Positions 1-7,699 of a stretch of DNA of 20,322 bases are shown here, piece after piece. The position numbers were made by a program, and so were the translations under genes. The number at the start of each line of letters is the position of its first letter. Position 1 is the first letter of the stretch. Source of the DNA: Promethearchaeota archaeon (GTDB taxonomy: Archaea > Asgardarchaeota > Lokiarchaeia > Sigynarchaeales > SOKP01); NCBI GenBank assembly GCA_016839425.1, contig JAEOUI010000115.1:1-20322 (forward strand). The letters are read 5' to 3'. The notes below the pieces were generated by a model, which saw nothing but the letters and a program-made list of their open reading frames with translations, searched no databases and was not told the origin of the DNA.

Positions 1-2
1 CA

Positions 3-1298
3 TTAGAAAAATTTCTTTCTTTACTCGGTTTTTATGATGAAGTGGACGATTTGAAGGAAAAAGCCTTCTGTCTTAGAAATATTGCGGACATTCAGTACAA
101 TAGAAAAGAATACAATGAAGCATTAAAAAATTATCAAGATTGCATTGCTCTTTTTGAGAAGATAAACATGGAAGTTGAAACATTGAGCCCATTATATAAC
201 ATTGCCAATATTAATGAACATTTATTTAATTACGAGAAAGTTCTTGAGTGTTATCAAAAAGCGCTCATTATAACTCAAAAATTAGATAATCTATTTAATA
301 TTGGGTTGACCTTACAAAACATTGCCCGTATTTTACGAATACAAAAACATCTAGATAAAGCCATAAATACTTTTCACAAGTCGTTAACCTATTTTGAAGA
401 ATTAAACGACGATAAAAATAAAGCATATATATTTGATAATTTAGGCTTGATTTACGACGATCAAGGGAAATTTAGAGAAGCATTAGAAGAATTTGAAAAA
501 GCACGCTCTATATATGAAGAAAACAACGATAAAACATCTTTATCAGGAATATACAATTCAATAGCAAATGTTCAAGAGAGTTTAGGAAATTACGAAGATG
601 CGTTGAAAAATTACAAGAAAGCGATTGATATCTCCGATGAGATTGGCAATCCTTCGGGAAAAAGCGCATTTTTATATAACATTGGACTGATCTATAAAAA
701 AGACAGGAAATTTACAATTGCTTCGGAATATTTTAAAGAAGCAATGGATATTGCCGAAGAACTTGATATTCTACAATATAAAGCACCATTTCTCATTGGT
801 ATGGGAGGAATCGATAAAAAATTAGGACAATTTGATCAGGCCCTACAAAAATTTAACAAAGGACTTGAGATTTTTGAACAAATTAATGATCCAAATGGAA
901 TCATAGATTCTTTAAATGGTATTGGAAAAATAGAGTTGATAAAAGGAGATTTTAACTTAGCAAATGATTACTTCACTAAAGCATCTCAATTAGCTGAAGA
1001 TATAAATAGTATCAAAATGAAGGCTTATTGTCTGTGTTGTATGGGAGATCTCTATCGTTATCAAAATAATTTTAAAAAAACATTAAAGAACTATCAAGAA
1101 GCACTAAATATTTACGAAAAACTCGAGATTAAAGAAAGTATTGCATATACATTGAGAAAGCTTGGAAAAGCATTTTTAAAATGTAACGATAAATTGAAAT
1201 ATGTGGAATGCACTAAAAATGCAATTGATATATACGAACAAATAGGTTTGAAAAACATTGCTCATGAGATTAAAGAAGAATTAGGTCGTATTGCTTGA
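3..1298 (+). CDS. TPR-repeat protein, 5' end outside the window
   Basis: The protein is built almost entirely of tetratricopeptide repeats. About ten consecutive units of 40 residues can be aligned by eye. Each has the helix-turn-helix pattern with a small residue, then Y or F, then A or L, for example the units ending in EALKNY, EALEEF and DALKNY. The 40-residue spacing, rather than the usual 34, resembles the TPR_12/LGN-type subclass. Such arrays act as cytosolic protein-protein docking scaffolds; no catalytic domain is visible and the partner is unknown. A GTG at 42 could serve as a start, but the frame stays open to the left edge and the upstream codons read as the helix of another repeat. 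The gene therefore most likely begins before the window. It ends at a TGA at 1296-1298 and is followed by a 179-base gap before a histidine kinase on the same strand. Confidence 0.9.
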   Translation, partial: LEKFLSLLGFYDEVDDLKEKAFCLRNIADIQYNRKEYNEALKNYQDCIALFEKINMEVETLSPLYNIANINEHLFNYEKVLECYQKALIITQKLDNLFNIGLTLQNIARILRIQKHLDKAINTFHKSLTYFEELNDDKNKAYIFDNLGLIYDDQGKFREALEEFEKARSIYEENNDKTSLSGIYNSIANVQESLGNYEDALKNYKKAIDISDEIGNPSGKSAFLYNIGLIYKKDRKFTIASEYFKEAMDIAEELDILQYKAPFLIGMGGIDKKLGQFDQALQKFNKGLEIFEQINDPNGIIDSLNGIGKIELIKGDFNLANDYFTKASQLAEDINSIKMKAYCLCCMGDLYRYQNNFKKTLKNYQEALNIYEKLEIKESIAYTLRKLGKAFLKCNDKLKYVECTKNAIDIYEQIGLKNIAHEIKEELGRIA

Positions 1299-1328
1299 AA
1301 TTATTCCATAAATATTTTTTAGACAATA

Positions 1329-1337
1329 TATAAATAC
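1329..1337 (+). promoter_or_regulatory. Possible TATA box ahead of the PAS kinase
   Basis: The motif TATAAATAC lies in the short gap between the TPR gene and the kinase. It resembles an archaeal TATA box and matches the TTTAAATAC motifs at 9146 and 14729. A start of transcription 25 to 30 bases downstream would give a kinase leader of about 120 bases. It could also drive the 21-codon ORF at 1351-1416. The call rests on the motif alone. Confidence 0.3.
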
Positions 1338-1477
1338 AAAAAGGTTTATCATGTATACAATTAAGGAAATATTTGAAAATCCATTTAATAAACTTCTAAA
1401 CGATATTATTAGATAAACACTCAATAGCGGGGATTATTGATTTAAAAGGATAAATCTTAAAAATAAAAGAATATCGA

Positions 1478-3751
1478 ATGATGAAAATCCAAAAAAGCAT
1501 GATGACGAAAGAGTATCAACATTTAATTGATAAAATCCCAATAGGAATTGGGATTTCAGATTATGATGGAAATATTATTGTTTCTAATAAAGCCTTGATA
1601 AAAACATTAGGTTATTCCAAGGAGAAGCTCCACGAAATGGGTGTTAATGTTCTCTATGCTAATGAAAAAGATCGTGATGTATTGCGAGATATTTTATTAA
1701 AAGATGGTATGGTTCGAGATCATAAAATCCTAATGAAAACGCAAGAAAATCAAGAATTTATAGCATTAATAAATATTGATATGGAAGAAGTTGAGGGAGA
1801 AATATTTTTTTACACGACGATTCAAGATATCACACAACAGAAGGAAGCAGAAAAAAAAGTAAAAGAATCAGAAGAAAGATATAGAACGCTTTATAAAAAC
1901 ATGCCCGTACCAACTTATACGTGGCAGAAACAAGGCGATGGTGTCATCTTGATAGATGTTAATGACGCTGGGATGGAAATAACTCAAGGAAAAGCAAAAA
2001 GCTTTATCGGGGCTAAAATTTCTGAAGTTTATGCCGATAGGAAGTATATAATTGAGGACGTATATCGTTGCTTGCGTGAAAAAAAATCCTTTTCCGTAGA
2101 AACGGAACATTATCTAACATTAACTAATAAGATGAAATATTTCTTGATTAAATACGCATACACGCCTCCTGATTTAGTACAAGTCCATACAGAAGATTAC
2201 ACGGAAAAGAATTTAGCAATGATTAAATTAAAAGAATCTGAGGCGAAATATCGACTACTTGCGAATAACATCAACGATATCATATGGACAATGGACCTTG
2301 ATTTAAACACTACTTATGTGAGCCCGTCTATAGAAACTATATTGGGATACACGGTGGAAGAAGACACGGCAATGTCAATAAACGAAAAGTTCACACCAGA
2401 ATCGTTAAAAAAAATTAGCAAGATAGTTAGAAAGCAGATAATTCCAAAAAACATCAATAATCCAGATTTCAATCCTGTTCATACAATAGAGTTAGAACAA
2501 TATCATAAGAACGGTTCAATTGTAAACACCGAAGTTAAAGTAAACCCACTAAGAAATGAGAAAGGAATTGCCATTGGTCTTGTTGGAGTCACAAGAGATG
2601 TCTCTAAGAGAAAATTGATTGAAGAAATAGTGCGAATTTCCAAAAGAGAATATAAAAACTTAGATCGAGAATTAGAATTAATTTTTGATAACATTCCTTT
2701 ATCAATTTGTTATAAGGATTTTAATGGTAATTATTTACGAGTAAATAACCATTTTGCAAAGTCTCTTGATAAGGAAAAGGACGAGATTATTGGAAAAAAT
2801 TGTTTTGCTTTTTTTCCTGAAAAAATATCTCAAAAAATATATGAAACTGATTTAATGGTAATAAAAAAAAAGGAACCAAGTGAATTTATTGATTCATACT
2901 TTTACCAAGATCATATAATGTATGGAAAGACAATAAAAATACCTCTTTTTGATGAAAAAAATGATGTAAATAGATTACTCGTAATTTTTATGGACATATC
3001 TTCTTTAAAAAAAACAGAGGAAAAACTCAGAAAATCAGAAAAAAAATATCGAGAAGCGTATACTCGAGCAGAGTTTTATAAGGACTTGTTTGCCCATGAC
3101 ATTTCCAATCTCCTTCAAGCAATTCTTTCATCTGCTCAATTGATTGAAATGATATTAAAAGATTTACCAATCGTAAGTGACACAAAAATATCACTAGAAT
3201 TAATTAAAGAACAAGTATATAGAGGTTCAGAACTCGTAAAAAATATTAGAAAATTATCTCAAATTGAAGAAAAGGAAGTTATTTTAAAAAAAATCGAACT
3301 CATATGCATTTTGAATGATACAATCAATTATTTAAAGAATCAATTTCAAGAGAAGCCTATGCAAATCTCTTTTGAATCAAAATTCAGAGAAATTTTTGTT
3401 ATAGGCAACGAACTTATAAAAGATGTTTTTGAAAATATTCTTTTCAATGCAATAAAGCATAATCGTGATAAAGAATTAGAAATTGACATCAAAATATCAA
3501 GAAAAGAAAGTGGTAACGAATCTATTATTCAAATAGAATTTGTTGATAATGGAGATGGAATTGAAGATTCAAGGAAGCAAACCATTTTTCAAAGAGAAGA
3601 AAAAGGATCGATTGGAGGCATGGGCTTAGGATTGTCTCTGGTTAAAAAAATTATTGAAATATTTAAGGGAAAAATCTGGGTTGAAAATAGAGTCGAGAAC
3701 GATTATTCAAAGGGAAGTAAATTTGTTATTTTGATTCCAGAAATTTTGTAA
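1478..3751 (+). CDS. Multi-PAS sensor histidine kinase (cytosolic)
   Basis: This is a soluble sensor histidine kinase of 757 residues that should autophosphorylate a histidine in response to a signal read by its PAS domains. Four PAS domains fit at about residues 14-120, 133-243, 256-378 and 398-510, joined by helical linkers such as KESEERYR and RKSEKKYR. The phospho-acceptor region holds H540 in LFAHDISN. The ATPase domain has an N-box around N653-N657, a G1 box DNGDG at 690-694 and a G2 box GMGLGL at 714-719, so all catalytic motifs are intact. There is no transmembrane segment, HAMP or receiver domain, so it probably senses a cytosolic cue and needs a separate response partner. Two ATG codons lie in a row at 1478 and 1481; neither has a well-placed ribosome-binding site. 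A close paralog lies broken on the opposite strand at 6273-8842. Confidence 0.92.
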   Translation: MMKIQKSMMTKEYQHLIDKIPIGIGISDYDGNIIVSNKALIKTLGYSKEKLHEMGVNVLYANEKDRDVLRDILLKDGMVRDHKILMKTQENQEFIALINIDMEEVEGEIFFYTTIQDITQQKEAEKKVKESEERYRTLYKNMPVPTYTWQKQGDGVILIDVNDAGMEITQGKAKSFIGAKISEVYADRKYIIEDVYRCLREKKSFSVETEHYLTLTNKMKYFLIKYAYTPPDLVQVHTEDYTEKNLAMIKLKESEAKYRLLANNINDIIWTMDLDLNTTYVSPSIETILGYTVEEDTAMSINEKFTPESLKKISKIVRKQIIPKNINNPDFNPVHTIELEQYHKNGSIVNTEVKVNPLRNEKGIAIGLVGVTRDVSKRKLIEEIVRISKREYKNLDRELELIFDNIPLSICYKDFNGNYLRVNNHFAKSLDKEKDEIIGKNCFAFFPEKISQKIYETDLMVIKKKEPSEFIDSYFYQDHIMYGKTIKIPLFDEKNDVNRLLVIFMDISSLKKTEEKLRKSEKKYREAYTRAEFYKDLFAHDISNLLQAILSSAQLIEMILKDLPIVSDTKISLELIKEQVYRGSELVKNIRKLSQIEEKEVILKKIELICILNDTINYLKNQFQEKPMQISFESKFREIFVIGNELIKDVFENILFNAIKHNRDKELEIDIKISRKESGNESIIQIEFVDNGDGIEDSRKQTIFQREEKGSIGGMGLGLSLVKKIIEIFKGKIWVENRVENDYSKGSKFVILIPEIL

Positions 3752-3867
3752 GAAAATAAAATTTCTTTATAAACCATCAATTGTTTCAATAACACGAATA
3801 AAGGACAAAAATGTGAATTATTAAAAGCATAACTGAGCATTTATCATTTATAGGAGTAATAGAATAA

Positions 3868-4422
3868 GTGATATTTATGAAACAAGCTAAAGGATCAATG
3901 TTAAAACCCTTTATTATAGGCATTCGAGCCGACAAAAGTGGTGCCTACGACAACCTGCTTAGCGAGGAGGACAGGCATATAATTAATTCAAAAATTCTTG
4001 ATTCCGCTTGGTACCCATATGAGACATATAAAAGCACATTTAATGCTGTGACAAAGGTTTTTGCAAGAGGGAATATGGAAATAGTGAGGAGATGGGGTAG
4101 GGAGAGAGGAAAAGAAATCACTGAAAAAATGTACAGTGGCGCTCAAATTAAAAGAGACTTGAAAACGGCTATAGGATTGTTCAACAGGTTTTTCAAATTA
4201 TGGTTCAATTTTGGAAACCAAGCGGCAGAAATGATCTCAGAAAACGAGGCTAACCTCACATATGAGGATTTTGATATGGATTTTGAAGCATTTTATTACA
4301 CTGCCATTGGGTGGATAGAAATCGGTTTAAACATTCTAACAGGGAAAAAAATAACTGCAAAATTCATTACTAAATCTTGGTTAGAAAACAAACCGACTGT
4401 CGTTAATATCATAGCGACTTGA
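3868..4422 (+). CDS. Uncharacterised small protein, possibly DUF2378-like
   Basis: A 184-residue soluble protein that I do not firmly recognise. Visible marks are a WYPYE segment near residue 50, an RRWGRERG stretch near 75, the pattern NxFFKxWFNFG in the middle, and a Trp- and Lys-rich C-terminus (GWIE, then GKK, then KSW). The size and the order of these marks recall the paralogous myxobacterial TIGR02265/DUF2378 family, but this comparison is from memory and weak. The GTG start at 3868 is preferred because a GGAG at 3853-3856 lies 11 bases before it; the in-frame ATG at 3877 lies 20 bases away from the same site. It sits between a histidine kinase and a CoA dehydratase on the same strand, which gives no firm hint of function. 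No membrane segment or signal peptide is seen. Confidence 0.7.
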   Translation: MIFMKQAKGSMLKPFIIGIRADKSGAYDNLLSEEDRHIINSKILDSAWYPYETYKSTFNAVTKVFARGNMEIVRRWGRERGKEITEKMYSGAQIKRDLKTAIGLFNRFFKLWFNFGNQAAEMISENEANLTYEDFDMDFEAFYYTAIGWIEIGLNILTGKKITAKFITKSWLENKPTVVNIIAT

Positions 4423-4598
4423 TCGATTTTATAATTAAATTTTTCTTCTCGTTTTTAATGATTTTATCGTCTTTATTTAAGGTAAGATGCTATTATAAGA
4501 AATTAAATGTTTAAAAACACATTAAATGAACAACGATAATAATTATATTTCTTACTTAATTTTCTAACTAAACATACTACTAAATTAAATGATAAAAA

Positions 4599-6095
4599 AT
4601 GGTTAGAACGAAACAAGATTTTATGAAAGCCTTGGGGAAAATGAAAGACAATATCTATTTCAACGGCGAATTATTTAACCGCTTAGACGAACGCCATATG
4701 GATACCATAAACACGATTGGATTTACTTACGAGGCTTTTGATGATCCCGAATACAAGGATCTAATGCAAGTAAAATCTCACTTGACTGGAGATGTTATTA
4801 ATAGGTTCACCCACATCCATCATAGTACTGATGACCTTCATAAGAAACAAGATATGACACGAAAATTATGTCAAAAAGTTGGTGGATGCATTCAAAGATG
4901 TATGGGATGCGATGCCATGAACGCGGTCTATAATGTCTCGTACGAAGCTGACAAACTCAATAAAGGGAAAACTCAATATCACGAGAATTTTAAGAAATGG
5001 CTTTCGGAAATCCAAAAAGAGGATAAGATAGTGGCAGGAGCTCAAACGGATGTGAAAGGAGATAGAATGAAACGTCCTTCCGAGCAAGAAGATCCTGACA
5101 TGTATGTTCGCGTCAAAGAACGAAGGGACGATGGTATCATAGTTAGCGGGTGTAAATTGCACATTTCGGAGGCTTCTGTCTCTGATGAAATACTTGTTAT
5201 TCCAACGAGAGCTTTAAGACCAGACGATAAGGATTACGCCGTTGCTTTTGCCATACCAGGAGATTATGAGGGCCTTACTCAAGTACTCACCGTTCACAAC
5301 ATTCGCCAACGAGAGCACTTCCCACGTGGATTTTCGCAAGGAGCAACTGATTCGTATTTAATCTTTGACGATGTGTTTGTCCCATGGGAGAGAGTCTTCT
5401 TATGTGGAGAATACCAGCACGGTGGCGCCCTTGCTTTACTTTTCGGCCTATTCCACCGACACAGCTATTCGGGATGCAAGCCTGCGATTGGAGATATTAC
5501 GATAGGTTCAGCTGCTTTAGCTGCGGAATATAACAATGTTCACAGGACGGAACATGTGAGGGATAAATTGGCTGAATTAATAATGGTAACGGAACTTGGC
5601 TACGCTGCGGGATATACAGCTTCCGCCTTAGGAAAAAGCGAAGTTTATATGCCGGGAATTGGATTCATTCCTTACGGGCCAGGAAGTTACATCCCTAACT
5701 CCATTTATGCAAATGTTGGAAGATGTTTAACTGGAGAGAATGTGTATCGCGAAGCGGAGATATTGTGCGACATTGGTGGCGGCGTTACCGCGACTTTTCC
5801 ACATGAGGGCGATTTTAAGGTTCCTTATCTGAAAGAAAAACTAGATAAATACATTATGCGAAATACCAATATTGCACCAGAAAACGCTGCTCAACTATGG
5901 CGCTTTATGGGAGATACATTATGCTCTTCTTGGGGAGGCATCGCTCAAGTAGGCGGTTATCACGGGGGTGGAAGTCCGGTAATGGAACAAATCGCAATTA
6001 CCACTCAATACGATATTGAAGCTCGAAAAGACATGGTAAAGAAAATCGCTGGAATCGACGATAACTTGAATAAAAAAGTAGAGAAAAAGAGATAA
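4599..6095 (+). CDS. abfD: 4-hydroxybutyryl-CoA dehydratase-type enzyme (HpaB/AbfD family)
   Basis: The enzyme probably dehydrates 4-hydroxybutyryl-CoA to crotonyl-CoA with FAD and a [4Fe-4S] cluster; AbfD of Clostridium aminobutyricum also isomerises vinylacetyl-CoA. The length of 498 residues fits the family (about 490). An HpaB N-terminal half (to about 275) is followed by the HpaB C-terminal half. The cluster ligands of AbfD (C99, C103, H292, C299) have clear counterparts: the CIQRC motif gives C97 and C101, and HRHSYSGCK gives H286 and C293 with identical spacing, followed by the conserved Lys. Plain flavin monooxygenases of the HpaB family lack these ligands, so the dehydratase reading is preferred. 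The ATG has no visible Shine-Dalgarno sequence, so translation may be leaderless or from a short leader. The gene stands alone, with 176 bases before it and a convergent broken kinase after it. Cytosolic, expected to be tetrameric. Confidence 0.85.
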   Translation: MVRTKQDFMKALGKMKDNIYFNGELFNRLDERHMDTINTIGFTYEAFDDPEYKDLMQVKSHLTGDVINRFTHIHHSTDDLHKKQDMTRKLCQKVGGCIQRCMGCDAMNAVYNVSYEADKLNKGKTQYHENFKKWLSEIQKEDKIVAGAQTDVKGDRMKRPSEQEDPDMYVRVKERRDDGIIVSGCKLHISEASVSDEILVIPTRALRPDDKDYAVAFAIPGDYEGLTQVLTVHNIRQREHFPRGFSQGATDSYLIFDDVFVPWERVFLCGEYQHGGALALLFGLFHRHSYSGCKPAIGDITIGSAALAAEYNNVHRTEHVRDKLAELIMVTELGYAAGYTASALGKSEVYMPGIGFIPYGPGSYIPNSIYANVGRCLTGENVYREAEILCDIGGGVTATFPHEGDFKVPYLKEKLDKYIMRNTNIAPENAAQLWRFMGDTLCSSWGGIAQVGGYHGGGSPVMEQIAITTQYDIEARKDMVKKIAGIDDNLNKKVEKKR

Positions 6096-6123
6096 ACTGC
6101 TTCTGATTAAATAAATAAATACG

Positions 6124-6172
6124 AAAAAAAGATTTTTTATTATTTCTTTTTTATTTTTACATTTCATTTTTA
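6124..6172 (+). terminator. T-rich tract between convergent genes
   Basis: A run of seven A, then GA, then six T, followed by several more T runs lies 30 to 75 bases after the dehydratase stop codon. Archaeal transcription commonly ends at such T tracts. The A-run and T-run could also pair into a small hairpin on either strand. The region separates the plus-strand dehydratase from the minus-strand kinase. Confidence 0.4.
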
Positions 6173-6272
6173 TTGAATTCTCTAAAACTACAAAAGATCT
6201 TGAGAGTGATAATGGCGCCCCGACATTCAATTAATTCTACTAAAACATTATTAGTAAATGTGAAAAAGAATT

Positions 6273-6719
6273 TTAACGCCATTCGGGTATTAATATAACA
6301 AATTTACTCCCTTTTGAATAATCCTCTTGAATTTTATTTTCAACCCATATGTATCCTTTTATATTCTTTATAATTTTGTGTACTAGGGATAATCCTAAAC
6401 CCATTCCATGCTTGCTTTTATTTTTTCCCGAAGCTCTCAAGAAAATCTTTTCTTTTCGACTATCTTCTATTCCATTTCCATTATCAATAAAATCAATCCT
6501 GATATAAGCTAAATTGTATATTGTTTCTCTCGATATTTTTATTGATATCTCTACAATATTGTTCTTATTGTGAATTACGGAATTTATTAAAAGATGTTCA
6601 AAAACTTCAAATAATAAATCATTGGCTTTAACACTATATTCATCTTGCATTCCATCAGAATAAATTTCAATTTCCCTGTTTTGAAAATTTAATTGTTGAA
6701 ATTTCGTTAATTCTGTCAA
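6273..6719 (-). CDS. ATPase-domain fragment of the broken kinase
   Basis: This 148-residue piece is the HATPase_c domain of the broken kinase. It carries an N-box (LLINSVIHN), a G1 box (DNGNG) and a G2 box (GMGLGLSL), all intact. Its C-terminus DYSKGSKFVILIPE matches the end of the kinase at 1478-3751 almost exactly. The only possible initiation codon near its beginning is TTG at 6719; no Shine-Dalgarno sequence is evident before it. The true coding homology continues upstream in the same frame (NISDVL) to the TAA at 6747-6749. It is therefore more likely the tail of one gene than an independent gene. Confidence 0.55.
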   Translation of the reverse strand: MTELTKFQQLNFQNREIEIYSDGMQDEYSVKANDLLFEVFEHLLINSVIHNKNNIVEISIKISRETIYNLAYIRIDFIDNGNGIEDSRKEKIFLRASGKNKSKHGMGLGLSLVHKIIKNIKGYIWVENKIQEDYSKGSKFVILIPEWR

Positions 6720-6746
6720 AACATCTGAAATGTTGATTTTGTGAAC

Positions 6747-7697
6747 TTATCCAGACTTTTTATCAATAGAAGATATTTTTTGAATATTTCTTATTAATTT
6801 TCTTCCTCTATGGATTTGATCTTTTATCATCTGATAAAATTGATTTATTTCAATGTTATTAAAACCCCCCTTCATTTTACATAGATCTATTGAAGTTAAG
6901 ATTACTTGAAAGATATTACTCATATCATGGGCAAATAAGTCCTTATAAAATTCTGCCCGAGTATATGCCTTACGATATTTTTTTTCGCTTTTTTTTAAAG
7001 CTTCCTCTGCTTGTTTCTGAATTGTAATATCGCGAAAATACCAGACTCTTCCAAGATACCTATCCTGTGAATCCATAAGGGGAGAAGAATATATATCGAA
7101 TGTTTTTCCATCTAAAAAGGATATCTCTTCCCTACTTTTATCGTTCTTATGAGTATGTATTTCTTTCATTATCTTAACGAAATTATCAGGATTTTTTAAC
7201 TGTACTGAAATGTGAGCAATAATTTTATCTTCATCCTTAGTATCCAAGAGATCTTGGCGAATGTTCCACATGTCTCCAAACTGATTGTTAAAAAATATTA
7301 GTTTGCCTTTTTCGTTTACAATTAAGATACCGTCTATAGTGGTTTCAGATTGTCCCTTGAGCAAGGCGTTGTTAAATAAAAGTTTTTTCTGTATTTTTTT
7401 TTGCTCGGTTATGTCTGTAAAAATTCCAATGAGACCAATTATATTATCTTCCTCGTCTTTAATCGCATCGGCACGCGCTAAACAAGGAAAAACACGACCA
7501 CTTTTCGAGCACATGTTAAGCTCACCAGACCAGGAATTACCTTTCATTATGTTGAGAAAGATTTCTTGGGCAATTGATTTATCTGCAATTGCTGCCATTC
7601 CTCCCCCCATTGCTTCGAGCTCCTCTGCATTCTCATATTCAAGCGATTCGCAAAAAGCCTTATTTTGGTAAAAATGATGGCCTTCTGGATCTGACAT
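6747..7697 (-). CDS. PAS-PAS-phosphoacceptor fragment of the broken kinase
   Basis: This 316-residue piece holds a PAS domain at about 1-98, lacking its first strand, a second PAS at about 110-228, and the phospho-acceptor helix with H257 in LFAHDMSN. Its ATG at 7697 falls inside the PAS fold: the codons just upstream in the same frame (AIEGASDAIG) are the normal PAS beginning, back to the shift site at 7727-7733. It ends at the TAA at 6747-6749, before the ATPase domain, so alone it could not phosphorylate itself. If it is expressed, it would need the ATPase piece from the next frame. Confidence 0.55.
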   Translation of the reverse strand: MSDPEGHHFYQNKAFCESLEYENAEELEAMGGGMAAIADKSIAQEIFLNIMKGNSWSGELNMCSKSGRVFPCLARADAIKDEEDNIIGLIGIFTDITEQKKIQKKLLFNNALLKGQSETTIDGILIVNEKGKLIFFNNQFGDMWNIRQDLLDTKDEDKIIAHISVQLKNPDNFVKIMKEIHTHKNDKSREEISFLDGKTFDIYSSPLMDSQDRYLGRVWYFRDITIQKQAEEALKKSEKKYRKAYTRAEFYKDLFAHDMSNIFQVILTSIDLCKMKGGFNNIEINQFYQMIKDQIHRGRKLIRNIQKISSIDKKSG

Positions 7698-7699
7698 CC

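Noticed and set aside
1868..2694. Minus-strand open frames of 80 and 63 codons opposite the intact kinase
   Set aside because: They lie inside a gene with clear PAS domains, have no family resemblance or start signal, and are by-products of the codon use on the other strand.
4866..5162. Minus-strand 98-codon frame inside the dehydratase
   Set aside because: The plus strand here codes the Fe-S ligand region of a well-conserved enzyme; the opposite frame has no recognisable features.
5919..6230. Minus-strand 103-codon frame across the end of the dehydratase and the T-rich gap
   Set aside because: Half of it overlaps conserved coding sequence and the rest is translated poly-T/A sequence giving a false hydrophobic stretch.
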